Origin: Aricia agestis
Lineage: Eukaryota > Arthropoda > Insecta > Lepidoptera > Lycaenidae
NCBI RefSeq assembly: GCF_905147365.1
Contig: NC_056409.1
Location: forward strand, 21,767,001-21,831,000
Reading direction: 5' to 3'
DNA: 64,000 nt
The stretch's first letter is position 1. Every line of letters begins with the position of its first letter. Both the position numbers and the translations under genes were made by a program. Under the pieces are notes generated by a model. The model searched no databases and was not told the DNA's origin. It worked only from the letters and a program-made list of their open reading frames with translations. Positions 1 through 11,317 of the stretch are shown here, one piece after another.

Positions 1-466
1 AGACGGACAGACAGCGAAGTATTAATTTTAATTGTGGGTAATTTAATGAGCTACAAGTTTATTTCTGTATTTTTTTCTGTGTTTAACAATAATCGCGATA
101 CAGGTCGATCAGGTCGAAATTATACTTTGAGTAATTTTTTGCAATTATTTCCGTACATATTGATTTTCCAAAAAAATATAAGGACTAAAGTTGTAGAAAA
201 TCAAATTTACGACAAATTTGATCTTATCATTTTATTAAAAAATAAAAAATAAGGGAGATACAGCTAAAAAAAAAGATTGGACCTTCAAACGAATATGGCG
301 GCTAACGCACACGTCGGATTTGGTCGAGTTTTTAAATTTAAGCTATTTGTGACCTCCTCTAAACACTTGTGCAAAAAAAAATCTGACTATAATTAATTTG
401 AAAAAATCTAATTCTACTGGTTATGATATTGAATGTACTGTCACTTCTTGGTGGAAATTCATCTTC
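1..466. other. AT-rich intron DNA, nothing recognised
   Basis: The stretch is AT-rich with A and T runs. The open frame at 34-252 is low-complexity and resembles no family I know. I see no repeat boundary or motif cluster. Confidence 0.5.
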
Positions 467-668
467 AATTAAATAATTATACACTTTCCTTGCACTTATT
501 CCACTTTATTTTAATATATTTATTACAAAATTGTTAAATACACGACCGGTTTCGAAAAAACACCTGATGATGATTTTTTCGAAACCGGTCGTGTATTTAA
601 CAATTTTGTAATAAATATATTAAAATAAAGTGGAATAAGTGCAAGGAAAGTGTATTATTATTTAATTA
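467..668. mobile_element. Foldback/MITE element, nearly perfect 94-bp arms
   Basis: Two inverted arms (about 467-560 and 574-667) are almost exact reverse complements around a 13-nt centre. The arms share CCACTTTATTTTAATA, ACACGACCGGTTTCGA and a TTTCCTTGC motif near the outer end. A diverged half copy lies at 50191-50263, so this is a dispersed family rather than a local hairpin. It has no coding capacity. No clear target-site duplication was found. Confidence 0.85.
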
Positions 669-734
669 ATTCTACTGGGGTACATAATATAACTCATTAG
701 ACTGTCAGGACTCAGGAGTAATAAAGCGTGTAAG

Positions 735-912
735 TGTCGTCTCCGCTACTCGGCGCTAGATGGCGCTGCTCTATCGCTGGGAGCAGCGTCAGCGTGACGC
801 GGCGATCCCGCGCGGCTCGTTAGGCCGACACGGCGGCTGTCACGTTTTTGACAGTTTTTGACAGAGACATCGATAGTGAGGCATCGTTACGGCCGAGGCG
901 GGGCACCTTATC
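735..912. promoter_or_regulatory. CpG-rich block with three TGACAG-type sites
   Basis: This is a GC- and CpG-rich island between AT-rich flanks. It contains CTGTCA at 837-842 and TGACAG at 849-854 and 859-864. TGACAG is the known Meis/Hth (TALE) core site, so autoregulatory binding within hth is possible. The block could also be a promoter or first exon of an unrecognised transcript. It is an enhancer candidate from motif content alone. Confidence 0.3.
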
Positions 913-1723
913 GCGTTATATTTGATTTAGCCGTGTAAGCGTATTGTTACACTTTTGTTTTTTTTTTTTGTTAGAGTGACCGCGGAATGTTAACTATGAA
1001 AGAATCTCGATTTGGTGAATTATGAGGACCAGTTTGTGCTTTGAAAACATAGACATAACTGCGCACACAGTTTTTTTTGTTATTTTTTTTTTATTTTTTT
1101 ATTAAGTACCTACTACCACATCATGTAAGTACATTATTATCTTGTTGTTGATTGATTGAAGTTAGCGGATTTAATTAGTCAAATATTATTACTAATAGTT
1201 TACTGTGGCTGGGTTTTTATGAGTAACTTGCTTGGAAGTTGGAGTATAATAATAATATTATGTAGAGTATGGCGAGAATCTTTGTTTTTTGTAAAGGAAA
1301 ATATGCAAAGCGACGTCCGTCGTTCGTCTCAGAAATACCATCTCGGCTTAGCAATTCGAGATCATAATCTTTTCTCTGTATTCATCTGAATAAATATTAT
1401 AAAACCGACGAAATTGAACCGCGGCGCAGGCTCGAAATTAAAATTAATATAACATTCGGGATTCATAAGCAGGTGTCGCCACCTCAGCATCTCGTATTCA
1501 TGACTCCATATATCATGGCGGCAAGAAAAAAGCGGGAAAACACCACGAATTTTCCCTTGACGTGCAATTATAAAGATAATAACGTTTTCACCGCGCGCCA
1601 TTTTACGTCCCCCTGATCTATGACACTTTCCCGCGCGTCACGGCTGACGTTTTGTTTTTTGACGCACCAGACACTCACTTACAAAGGTAAAGTGACTTAA
1701 TGCTTTATACTTGTTACATGTGT

Positions 1724-2043
1724 ACTTTGACCTTCTATGTAAGTATCTGTTTCTATTACTTAATAGTTATAGGTCTACGGTCTACCAGAATCTGATGGCC
1801 AATTTTGACGGCAGATTTTCAAAAAATATCCTCGATCATTGGATAAATTTTTATATTTGCATCTTTCACACACAGAATAAGCCGCTAAAGGAAAAAAAAG
1901 GATCAAAATGTTTTATTCCTATCACCCCGGTATTGCTAGAGTCAATTTATTTTCTCACTTTTTGCCATCAGATTCTGGTCGACCGTAGACCTATAACTAT
2001 TAAGTAAGTAATAGAAACAGAAACTTACATAGAAGGTCAAAGT
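1724..2043. mobile_element. MITE with ~76-bp terminal inverted repeats
   Basis: The left arm starts at 1724 (ACTTTGACCTTCTATGTAAG) and runs to about 1799. The right arm (1964-2043) is its reverse complement with few differences and shares the run TAATAGTTATAGGTCTAC and CAGAATCTGATGGC. The element is about 320 bp with a non-coding core. The open frame at 1711-2007 is just a frame through it. An (AAT)n microsatellite follows at about 2047-2071. Confidence 0.85.
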
Positions 2044-4737
2044 TTAAAATAATAATAATAATAATAATAATCATTTTATTTTCAGATTAACATCCATAGA
2101 TTTTTTTTATTTTTAAAAGACTACTTAATATGGATAAGAAGAATTGGGTAAACGGTCAGAGACATAATATGAATAAAGAGGGCACTCAAAAATTTAAAAG
2201 ATCGACATGTCTAATTTACATTTTATAAAATATGTATTTTTAATTAGATAATTTAAACGTTCGATTTAATCTCGGCGGCGAATCGACCTTCTGAGAATTG
2301 AGCAGTCAGCGGTACGGGGAAACAGATTGTGACATGGCATCTTCGAATTCCAAAAATAGGTGTCGAATTTAAAAAAAATCGATTTCGAATACTCATTCCC
2401 ACGATAGAGACCGTCGACTCGGAATGGAATAAACAATGGCCCGCGGCCTAAATAGAATCGACGCGTAAACTATTTTGATTAGAATTGCGTTCCCGCCAAA
2501 AAATGCTTCTCAAAAAAGCGCAGCCGTGACATTTCTCAACCTGTCAACCCGCCCGCGCTTTTTGTGCACATTCCGCGGGATCGCGCTGTGAAATCTTAAT
2601 TCGGAACTTCTGTGGCCGGAGCCGGGAGCTCTATAGAGCATCACAAACGACAATAACGATTCGCTCCTCGAGATGGATGGCCCTTCGAGCGTCTCTCCTA
2701 CGCTTTACTAGTTCCAAAATTAAACCTTAGAAATCGTTAATCGTCAACGCAATACGACGCAGCGTAATCGTTAACGCGGCTCCGCGACAGAGGTTTCCCA
2801 CCGACACTCGAGCCCCGAGAAATCGCAGAACATTATCAGAATTTACAGCGAGCATAACCTAATCCACGAGTTTTTTTGCTCGGACGTTCGAAGCAGAAAA
2901 CGAAGCATCGATCAAACCCGCTCACTCACACATAAATCAGCGGGACGCGAAAGAGACAGGTGCAAGGACGGCCAGTCGATTTTACAAATGGGCGGAGCGG
3001 AGAGCTAGTGTCGACACGAAACAAAAGAGCGAAAAGGCAATAATAGCGGGTGCAAGGTGCAGCATGTCCGACAAAGACGGAGGATTGTTTTTTTAATAGC
3101 GAGGAAACGCTAAGGCGGACGGAAAATCTAGAAAGGTGGTAGGGAATCGCGCGTTTGAGGTACTTCATTAGCCGGACTATTTATTATGTAAGTAATGCAG
3201 CTTTCGTGGAGTTTGAAACGCCGAATCTATAATTAAACCGAGGAAATAGGACTTGCATGATTTCGCCTGGTAATTCATTTTAAAATTCATTTCACCCATG
3301 CCACGGGGAAATAAAAGAAATCGTAGTGTCAAATTAATGGCGAAAACGAAATAAGTATTTTTCCTTCAACTTAGCGGAATATAAATGGATTTGCATATTA
3401 TATTTACCGGCGCTCGTAATGTGTAGCTTCTAGGGAAGCCGTTTTGCCATTTCATTTTTTTGAAGACCGAGCGAACGTAACGATGTTTGTGGAATTATGT
3501 GATACAATAGAACGAGCTACTATTATTTCGTTGTGAAACTGTCCCACTTTTTCGTGTTTACGACCACGATTCCTTTGCCTCGAAAAATTGGCCAGAATTA
3601 TATTTGACATTTGGAGTGATTATACGGGCCGTGGGCCCGAACAATCTTACAATAGCGGCGGCGGACAATCGGAAATCGCTCCTAATAACGCGGTCACGTG
3701 ATCCGTGCAATTGAATCCGTAACAAACGGAACAAATTGGTTAATTAAACATGTTTTTGAGCGATCCGAGCAATTTTCGTATCATGGCGGACGCTTTGAGT
3801 GACGCGGGCGGGCGCGGGGTGGTGCGGGGCGGCGAGGGGCGGGCGGGGGAGGGTCATGCTCCACGGTCACGAGCGCAAGATAAACCATTGTGCTGTGTTA
3901 AACCCCGAGCCGGGCCCGTTAACCGAATAGTCGTGTGGCTAACACTTTATTCAAATTTCGAATAGAACACCCACATATTCTCATTCTTCTTCATCTGTGA
4001 AAGCCTTCCTGTTAGATTTGCCAGCATCGATCATCTCCTAGGACTTATGTTTCTTTTTTAATATGAAGCTACATGCAACTAACATAATATTGTAGTAAAC
4101 TTCCCTAAAGCAGGCTGTAGACTCTATTTCCTAAGAAGTTCTAATAAAAGGAGGACTTAATACTGAAAATATTTATTATTATTTATTAAGTATACTCCAA
4201 AACTGTAAAAAATTGTATGCATACAATTTTAACAAACCCGATAAAATTGTTTCTTCGACGACTCAAGTTATCACACTTTAAAGCTAAAACATTTTAAATA
4301 AGCTGCGTGTACGTAGGGCACTTAAAATTAGTGTTGCCGTAATAAGCCCAATTTAACCTCCCCTAATAATGGGAAATAGGCATGTGCGTGCAATTCGCGA
4401 TTTTATACCGACTTAAATCACAAGATAATTGTTGTATCAAGTTTAAATAATAGGTTGTTACGCATTAAATTATTGCTTTGCCCCGACATGTCGACATGAT
4501 TTTCACCTTTGAAATTACTCGCTTATAAAGAAAAAAACTCGCAAATTATCCTCTAATTTGTGTAATTTATGAACTGCCGCGTCATACGGCACGATGTCGG
4601 CGAGAATAAGTTGTTAAACGTTTGTTGCCGAGTGATTCTGAATCGATTTTATGGTGAAGGTAGTTTTGATTGTTTAGAAAGGCTTTTAGGGAAGTTATGA
4701 TGAAGCAAAGTGTCAAAAAATATTAAAGCATTATATT
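2044..4737. other. Repeat-poor intron DNA with possible regulatory blocks
   Basis: No gene was found. About 2240-3180 and 3400-3960 are mixed-composition, CpG-containing and free of recognised repeats, with many TAAT/ATTA homeodomain-type cores. A G-rich run lies at 3800-3855. The rest is AT-rich. The look is that of non-coding sequence kept by selection, but conservation could not be tested. Confidence 0.3.
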
Positions 4738-4806
4738 TTCAATAGGTATAATTTGATTATAGAATTCACAAGGTTTCAATAGGTACAATTTGATTATAGA
4801 ATTCAA
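4738..4806. repeat. Two-copy tandem repeat, 37-bp period
   Basis: The unit TTTCAATAGGTATAATTTG plus GATTATAGAATTCA appears twice. The second copy, from about 4775, has one T-to-C change near its start. Confidence 0.85.
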
Positions 4807-7800
4807 TCGATAAAATCATCAGCATAAAATTATCAATAAAACGTAATGTTTTTTAATATTTTATTTTTTATTGCGACAAAAATTATGCTAATCGCAAATT
4901 GACAAAATGACAGTTTAAATTACTAACGAATGGCAATCGATCCATGTCGGCATAACATGTGTACGTAATCATTTTTTTTTCTTCGAGAAATTCGTCTACT
5001 TAATTAAACATTTTACTCTGTCTAAAATTACATGACTGCTATTGTAATTTATGAATGTTTAAATCGTTACAATGTTCAACACTATCTGTTATAGTCATAA
5101 CCTTTGCCTTTGTATAAAAAACTTGATAGTAATTATGTGTCTTTAATCTTTACTTATGTGAAAAAAATTATAAAAACTAATTATGTATATTTTTACAAGA
5201 TTATCTGATAATTTTGTTTTGTTTCAGGTATGTACCGACTGCCGACAGAATTAGACGGTTTGAGGTATTGTATAGTTAAATCTTGTAAGTACTCGTACAT
5301 TTAGATTCGTGCACATTTGTCCGCGGCAATGGCAACACCGCTCGCAGCTGTCAAGTGCTGAAATAACGTAGTGTCGTGCCACGGTCGATAAAAACCACGA
5401 GACGAAGATTTTAATCGATCGTCCGTCCGTCATCCGATACATGATGAAGACTGGCGTGGGGGACGACGATACCATCTGACGTACGGCCGGCCGTTTATCT
5501 GCCGTATTTGTTTCTACAACTAATTACCACCGTCCACCGCGATACGTATCGCGCTAACGACCGCTCTTATAGATATTTAATTAAAATCGAAGTTAGGAAT
5601 CAGCGATTTAAATGGTAGGAATAGAAAGTGTCAATACATAGAGCGGCATAGGCCTTTCTCCCCGGATACTTTGAGAATCCCGTAGGTTGAATGGTGCAGT
5701 CCGAAATCAGAACTCACTGAACTCTAAAATAAGTGTATAAAATGTAAATACAGCGCACCCAGACGTAGTCGAGCGCCCAGCTTAGTGTATAATATTTATA
5801 AATGACATTTGATTCCTTCTGATTCGAATTTACGCGTCCGAGCGCGGGGTCAACTCGTTTTTTATTTTTGACCGCCCGGTGCTTGAGGGCTTAAGTTTCT
5901 GATGTGATCTCGGACGTCGCATACCGGACATATTTGATGTTATTTCTTGTTTTTTTTTTTCGACGGCCAGTGTTTTGTTTTTTTCTGGTTCGGCAGCGAG
6001 ATAAATCCGATGGAACATGGAAGCACACGGGTGGCAGTGGATCCATTATTACGGTAGACTTAATGTCGACTGCACGAAAATTCTCGCTTGCAAATTCGAC
6101 ATCAAAGTCGCCGAGATAGGGGCGACATTCGCGCGGAGGCAGCTCGGTTTGCGTATGTAACTTGGATGCCGAGTTCTTTCACCGACAGAACAAGACAGGC
6201 GAGCGAGAATTAACGCGCTTTTAAATTGCGATCCTCGAGTACGACGCCACGGAATGTTCTCCGGATACCGGTCATTTTGTTAAGTTACGCGATGAAGATA
6301 CACCGAGCCCGAGTATGTCCCCTACTATTTTTAGCTTTCGATAAAAAACGCTTACAATTCGCACCGAGCTTTGCGAGTTGCAACGCAAACGAGAGTCGGG
6401 ATTCGACATTCAAACGCTCCGAGCCTCGTTAAATCGTTATGCTGCAGCCTAATGCGCCTCGACTAGCAAAATCTGGCAATTCCTTCTTAAATAGATCGTG
6501 CTCGGAGGCCTGAGTTATGACGTCAGGTGTCAGGCGGCGGTGACGTAGTGCGGGGAGGTCCGGCGGCGGTCGCACGCGCGTCACGTCGCCCGGCCGCGCC
6601 GCACAATGCCTGCGTTATTGTCCAACAATGCGTGAAATGCCCTGACAAACGATGACAGCCGCCCGCCCGCCCCGCCCGCCGCTCGCCGGCGTCCACATCG
6701 GCGATTTATGACGCCGTATTACGAGATTTAATGACACCCCGGCGGGGACGCCCCGCGACCGGCCGCGCTAAGAAAAATTAGCATACTCCGAGTACGTGTA
6801 AACAGCCGGCAATCTCGCGCCGTCAGGCATCCGGCTCGAAGCGGCCAAATATTTGCGAGCGTCTCATAAATTCAGCGGCGCTCGTCCCACCAGGATAACA
6901 TACATAATGCGCCGCTCTCGGATCGGTAAACATATTGTAATGGAAAACGCCGTCATTGTTTACACTTTATGATGTCCCGGTGTTGTAAACTGACGCGCCT
7001 CGGCCGCCCCGCTAAATGTTCATTTCCCGGGAAAACCATTTTCTAATCCCGTACGTCAGAATAGTTTACAGTCAGCGCTGTCCGGTCGTTCTACGAGCGT
7101 CCGCGTCACCGGCGTAATAATGTCCATTGTCCATGTACCGACAAGTAGATGTGCAGGGTGCTCCACATACTGCAAAGTAACCATCCCCATGTATTTCATT
7201 TCACATATTTGTATTTAGAAACTCCGAGTCCCTCGCATCTGCGTACAAATGCACGTCAGCGCTTAGTGCGAAATCCGCAAGTTTATGTACGCAACAGCTG
7301 CGCCATTCTGCATTTCGACTAAATTCCCGACGTCTTAATAACTATCTTTAGGCTGCGTGGAGGCAGTTACCGCGGTAAAATATCGCGCTCGCTGCCTTCG
7401 CCGTACCTATTCTCGAATTGTAGGAATTCTCGCTCCATTTAGTCCAATTAACTACGAGACTATAAACATTCATCTGCGTATCGTGGGCTCGACGACGTAT
7501 TTATAAATATATGCAAAAATGTTAAGACTACGTGTGTGTACTTGGCGACCTCGATGCCTTGAGAAAATTTACTTTAATAATATATTAAAGTCTTATGGCA
7601 TTATTAATAGTGAGTAACGTTCCCGGTAAGTCGCTAAGTTTCCACCCCGGCCGGGATCGCCGGGAACTAAACACCGAAGTTACGACGCGCGACGGCCGAC
7701 GCCGAGACGCACGTCGCGCACCTATTTCGTTCTAATCCGTTAAAATATTCTCCGGGCGTCGGTCGGTAAATCGCGCCCTTTGTACCGCCCCGGCCCGGGT

Positions 7801-8400
7801 GCAGATAGCCAGAATTAAACTTGAATTTAAAACCATTTTATATTAGCCGAGCTTAGATCGGTCGGGCGCCGCGCGCGAGAGATAAGAGAATTGGCCTGTC
7901 AGGCACCGCATGATATATTTGACCAGCATTTCCATACCGCTCACCCCCGCCGCCCCCGCCGCCCGCGCCCCAACCCCGGCCCCTATTTTCATTTTGTACG
8001 TGTCTGCCTTTCTATATAATGTAACGTCGGATGAGGAAAAGCGAAGGTGTTTTTGATAGGAATTCCCGGCTGTCAAACGTTGACAAGGATGAGACTTTTT
8101 TATTGGGTCGCAACTCGCACTACGCTAGGAATTTATACGACTTTTATTTTTTCGTTTGTTGTATGACACGAAATAAAAGGGAAATATTAAGTCCGCACCT
8201 AATTTCGTATTTGACGTTTTCGAATATATCTCATCCGACAATAGGAGTTATTTTATGCAAAAATGTGATCTCGAGGAAAAAAATTCGCTTATTTTAATAA
8301 TTAATCTCATATGATATTTTAAAATAGAGTTCATGAACCTCGTACTAACGGGTTTTATTTGGCCGTACGTTGCTGTTCGTCGCGGTCGCTGTCACTCTCC
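4807..8400. promoter_or_regulatory. Long repeat-poor CpG-containing intron block
   Basis: After AT-rich sequence to about 5220, this stretch has no recognised transposon for over 3 kb. From 6440 to 7830 it is strikingly CpG-rich for this genome. It holds a perfect CRE core TGACGTCA at 6518-6525, a further TGACGTA at about 6541, and many ATTA cores and TTTATGAC-type (posterior Hox-like) sites. No open frame here looks like protein. I infer a cluster of hth enhancers. An unrecognised promoter or lncRNA is an alternative. Confidence 0.35.
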
Positions 8401-8519
8401 AAAAAGGCCGGCAACGCACCTGCAGCTCTTCTAATGCTGCGAGTGTCCACGGGCGACGGTAGTTGCTTTCCATCAGGTGACCTGTATCCTCGTTTGCCCC
8501 ATTACTTTATAAAAAAAAA
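8401..8519 (+). mobile_element. SINE-like family A, 5'-truncated copy
   Basis: It begins near GGCCGGCAACGCACCTGCAG and ends in an A-run at 8511-8519. It matches the 3' third of the full copies at 35205, 40381 and 45808: the GATGCTGCGAGTGTCC, TTGCTTTCCATCAGGTGA and CTCGTTTGCCCC blocks are all present. The A-rich 3' end and 5' truncation fit retrotransposition. Confidence 0.85.
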
Positions 8520-8816
8520 CATAAAATCTGAGCGCATGAGGGACGCAATGCAGGCGGCTCGATTGCTCCGCGGACCGCCGCCGACGATCTGCTGCCAAAT
8601 TTTTAATTATTCACAATGAGCTGGCGTGTAACCTCGCGCCCGTTAACGCCTCCAGTAATGGCATACGAGAGAGGAGTAATAACCCAGAAACGGCTCGTAA
8701 GTGTAATAACTAATATCGGTATGTAATTTTCAGTAAGTTGAGCCTCGTAAGAATTCAATACGGTAAAATAAGAAATCATTTAATTTTGGGCTACATGTAA
8801 GCAATATTGTGTAGAA
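8520..8816. other. Short intron spacer, nothing recognised
   Basis: About 300 bases lie between a SINE-like copy and the 3' side of an antisense LINE relic. No motif or repeat boundary is evident. Confidence 0.4.
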
Positions 8817-10258
8817 ATGTGGTGCTGTTAGTCATCAACATTGTTTTGGAAAAGTTCATTTCCAGGCCTACCTGTCGGCTGGCCTTGTTTAGTGACTCTA
8901 TCATAGCTTGAAGTTGTTGTCTTGATTCAGACAGGAGAAGAAGATCGTCCGCGAACCGCGAACAGGTGGCTCAGGTATTTATTTAAGATGTTTATACCTT
9001 TCAAGCTTACTTATTAGTTATTAGTGATTCCTGCTGGAAGCTCTTCATAGCTATGCTTAGCTATGAAGAGCTTTGGAGATAGAGGATCCCCTTGTCTCGC
9101 TCCTCTGTTGACCGGGAATCAGGGGCCTGCTGACTCTAGCTTTACTCTACTCTTGCTGTTATTGTATATATTTTTATTACTTGAATGTATCTTGGCTCTA
9201 CTTCTTGAGCTCCTAAAGCTGCCCAGATACTTTCGTGGGATAGAGTATCGAGGGCTTTTTGTTAATCAATAAACGCTATGTAGAGTCTTCTTCTCTCTCT
9301 GTATTTCTCTATAATAAGCTCTATAGTGTGTATATGGTCAATAATTGTAAAAGCCCGCTTGCTCTACTGGTTGGCTAGCCACTAGTATTGTGCTTATTTT
9401 GTTGTTTATAATGCTCGAGAAAAGCCTGCATATGCACGGTAGTAAACTTATGGGCCTGTAGTTACTGATATCTTTTGGGTCTCTTTTTTTGTAAATTAGA
9501 ATGTTAGGTTCTGACCACTGAGTAGGAGTGCATCCAGTTTCTAAAATTGGATTAAATAGGCTAGTTAGTGGGACTGAGAGCAATGTAGAGGCAGCTTTTA
9601 ATGTCTCATTTGTTATATTATCTTGGCCTGGACTCTTATTTGACTTTAGTTTCCCTATTGCTTCTAATACTTAATAGATACTTCAATACAGGGCTCACTT
9701 GGTGTTTTGCTTTGGTTGAGCTTAGGTTTTTTTTTTTTTTTTAAATGAAATAAGGGGGCAAACGAGCAAACGGGTCACCTGATGGAAAGCAACTTCCGTC
9801 GCCCATGGACACTCGCAGCATCAGAAGAGCTGCAAGTGCGTTGCCGGCCTTTTAAGAGAGAATACGGGAGGGTAGGGAAGGGAAGGGAATAGTTGAGGGT
9901 AGGGAAGGGTTAAGTGTTTTATCGTCACGTTTTAGGCCGTCGATCAATTCTTTGTTAGTTCTTAGTTCTTTGTAGGCGCTTTTTGTGCTTCCTGTTTCAT
10001 TCAGATGTTTCTCAAAAGTTTTGTATGTCTGGTTAGCATAGTCTTTCTTAAGGTTTTTACTACATAACTTATACAATGCAGATAAATGCTTTCTTGTTGC
10101 TCTCCTCTTATTTTCTATCCGTTGTAGTTCTTATCTTTTCTTTAGGAGCCATGTGTAAGCAGAGATAGTTTTGTGATTTTTATTTTTGTTACTCTTGTTT
10201 TTTGCGTACTGCAACTTTCACCGATAATTTTTATTAGGTCGTCATAGTATTCCTGTAT
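8817..10258 (-). pseudogene. Decayed non-LTR retrotransposon (RTE-like) reverse transcriptase
   Basis: On the minus strand this reads as pieces of a LINE polymerase in the expected order. At 9852-10076 is the linker before RT, with KLCSKNLKKDYANQTY and KHLNETGSTKSAYKELR. At 9338-9583 is the RT start with DISNYRPISLLP and EQAGF. Past stops and frame changes, near 9240, a reading like LSHETIWAALRAQEVEPRYIQ can be pieced out. At about 8944-8955 is the catalytic FADD box, followed by LLLLSESRQQLQAMIESLNK. It is broken by frameshifts, stops and a SINE-like insertion at 9727-9912, so it is non-functional. The clade (RTE-like) is judged from motif wording only. Confidence 0.85.
9727..9912 (-). mobile_element. 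SINE-like family A copy inside the LINE relic
   Basis: A T-run at 9727-9742 (A-tail in reverse) is followed by the reverse complement of the family A 3' half: GGGGGCAAACGAGCAAACGG, CACCTGATGGAAAGCAAC, TGCCGGCC, and then the GGGAAGGGAAGGG tract. LINE protein fragments continue on both sides, so it landed in an already resident LINE. It is 5'-truncated. Confidence 0.85.
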
Positions 10259-10778
10259 AGATTTATATTATGTATGTGTAGATAATAGACATTCAATAAA
10301 TGTATAGGAAAATGTTAGGTCATCAGTTTTTCAACACGTTTAAACAATTTTGACGCTGAGGTGGCATAGAATAGATAGAAGATAAAAATATTCACCAAAG
10401 TAAGTTTTCTAAGTTTTCCAAAACTTCACTAAAAGCAAAAGTAACAGGCTCAAGCCACTAGAAATATAATCAGCTAGTTAAACCAAATTAGAGGAGAGAT
10501 AATTTAACGTGATTAGCATTTATATCGACGAATTCGACGATCGTTACCTCCGGGCTCCGTCTCCGGCACGAGCTACAGTTATCACTTCATTTCCCATCTC
10601 CTCGACTTTTATGATCGCCTGGTGATACCGACATTTTGTTTATGTCATTTGAGACTTTCGATAAATAAAGACGACCGAAAGATAACTAAGACAATGTTTT
10701 TACGCTGTAATAGGTTCATATGAACTAATATAAATAAAACTGAATAATCCTACGTGCAGAAGGTTTTTTAGTTATGAA
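10259..10778. other. Intron DNA with ATTA-rich sequence
   Basis: No gene or repeat boundary was seen. A short CpG-containing patch (10520-10600) contains TATCGACGAATTCGACGATC. The hexamer TATGAA at 10773-10778 is repeated after the poly(A) of the next element. Confidence 0.4.
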
Positions 10779-11317
10779 GACAGACTAAATCACTTCCAAA
10801 TATCGACGTTAAAAGCGCGCCGCAAAATGCTGGATATGATGTTTCTTTACAAGGTTACACATGGACTGATCGATGCGCCTGATTTGCTGGAATCCTTGTC
10901 ATTCAGCGTACCCAGAGTGGGTAGTCGTTTCCAACATCGTAAAACTTTTTCCCTATCATCATACAGGACAAATTTAGGACAACATGGCCCTTTGTATCGC
11001 ATGTGTTCATCATGTAATGCTATCAATATGACCTATGACATATTCTCTGGTTCTCTTGTCTCGTCTAAAAAGACTCTTAAGGAGATCTTCGGCTAGGGTA
11101 ATTACTGTTTTTTCTTTGTAAGTAACTCCAACTAAATATGTGTTTAAAAATAGTAGTTAGTTGACACAAATTCTAATTGTTATGTGCATGTTGTGTTCAC
11201 TTCTTAGAGAGATACATTCTCTGGCATTATAATTTTATACTCTATTATTTATGGCTACATGTATTGTGAATTGTATCTTGTTTTGTGAACCTAATAAAAA
11301 AAAAAAAAAAAAAAAAA
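10779..11317 (+). mobile_element. 5'-truncated Jockey/CR1-type LINE 3' end with poly(A)
   Basis: Reading from about 10778 gives EDRLNHFQISTLKARRKMLD, then MFLYKVTHGLIDAPDLLES, ending at the stop 11094-11096. This is the C-terminal tail typical of Jockey/CR1-class ORF2 proteins. About 200 nt of 3'UTR follow, then a pure A-run 11295-11317. TATGAA flanks the element at 10773-10778 and 11318-11323, a likely short target-site duplication. The intact frame, long A-tail and flanks suggest a fairly recent 5'-truncated insertion. Confidence 0.85.
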
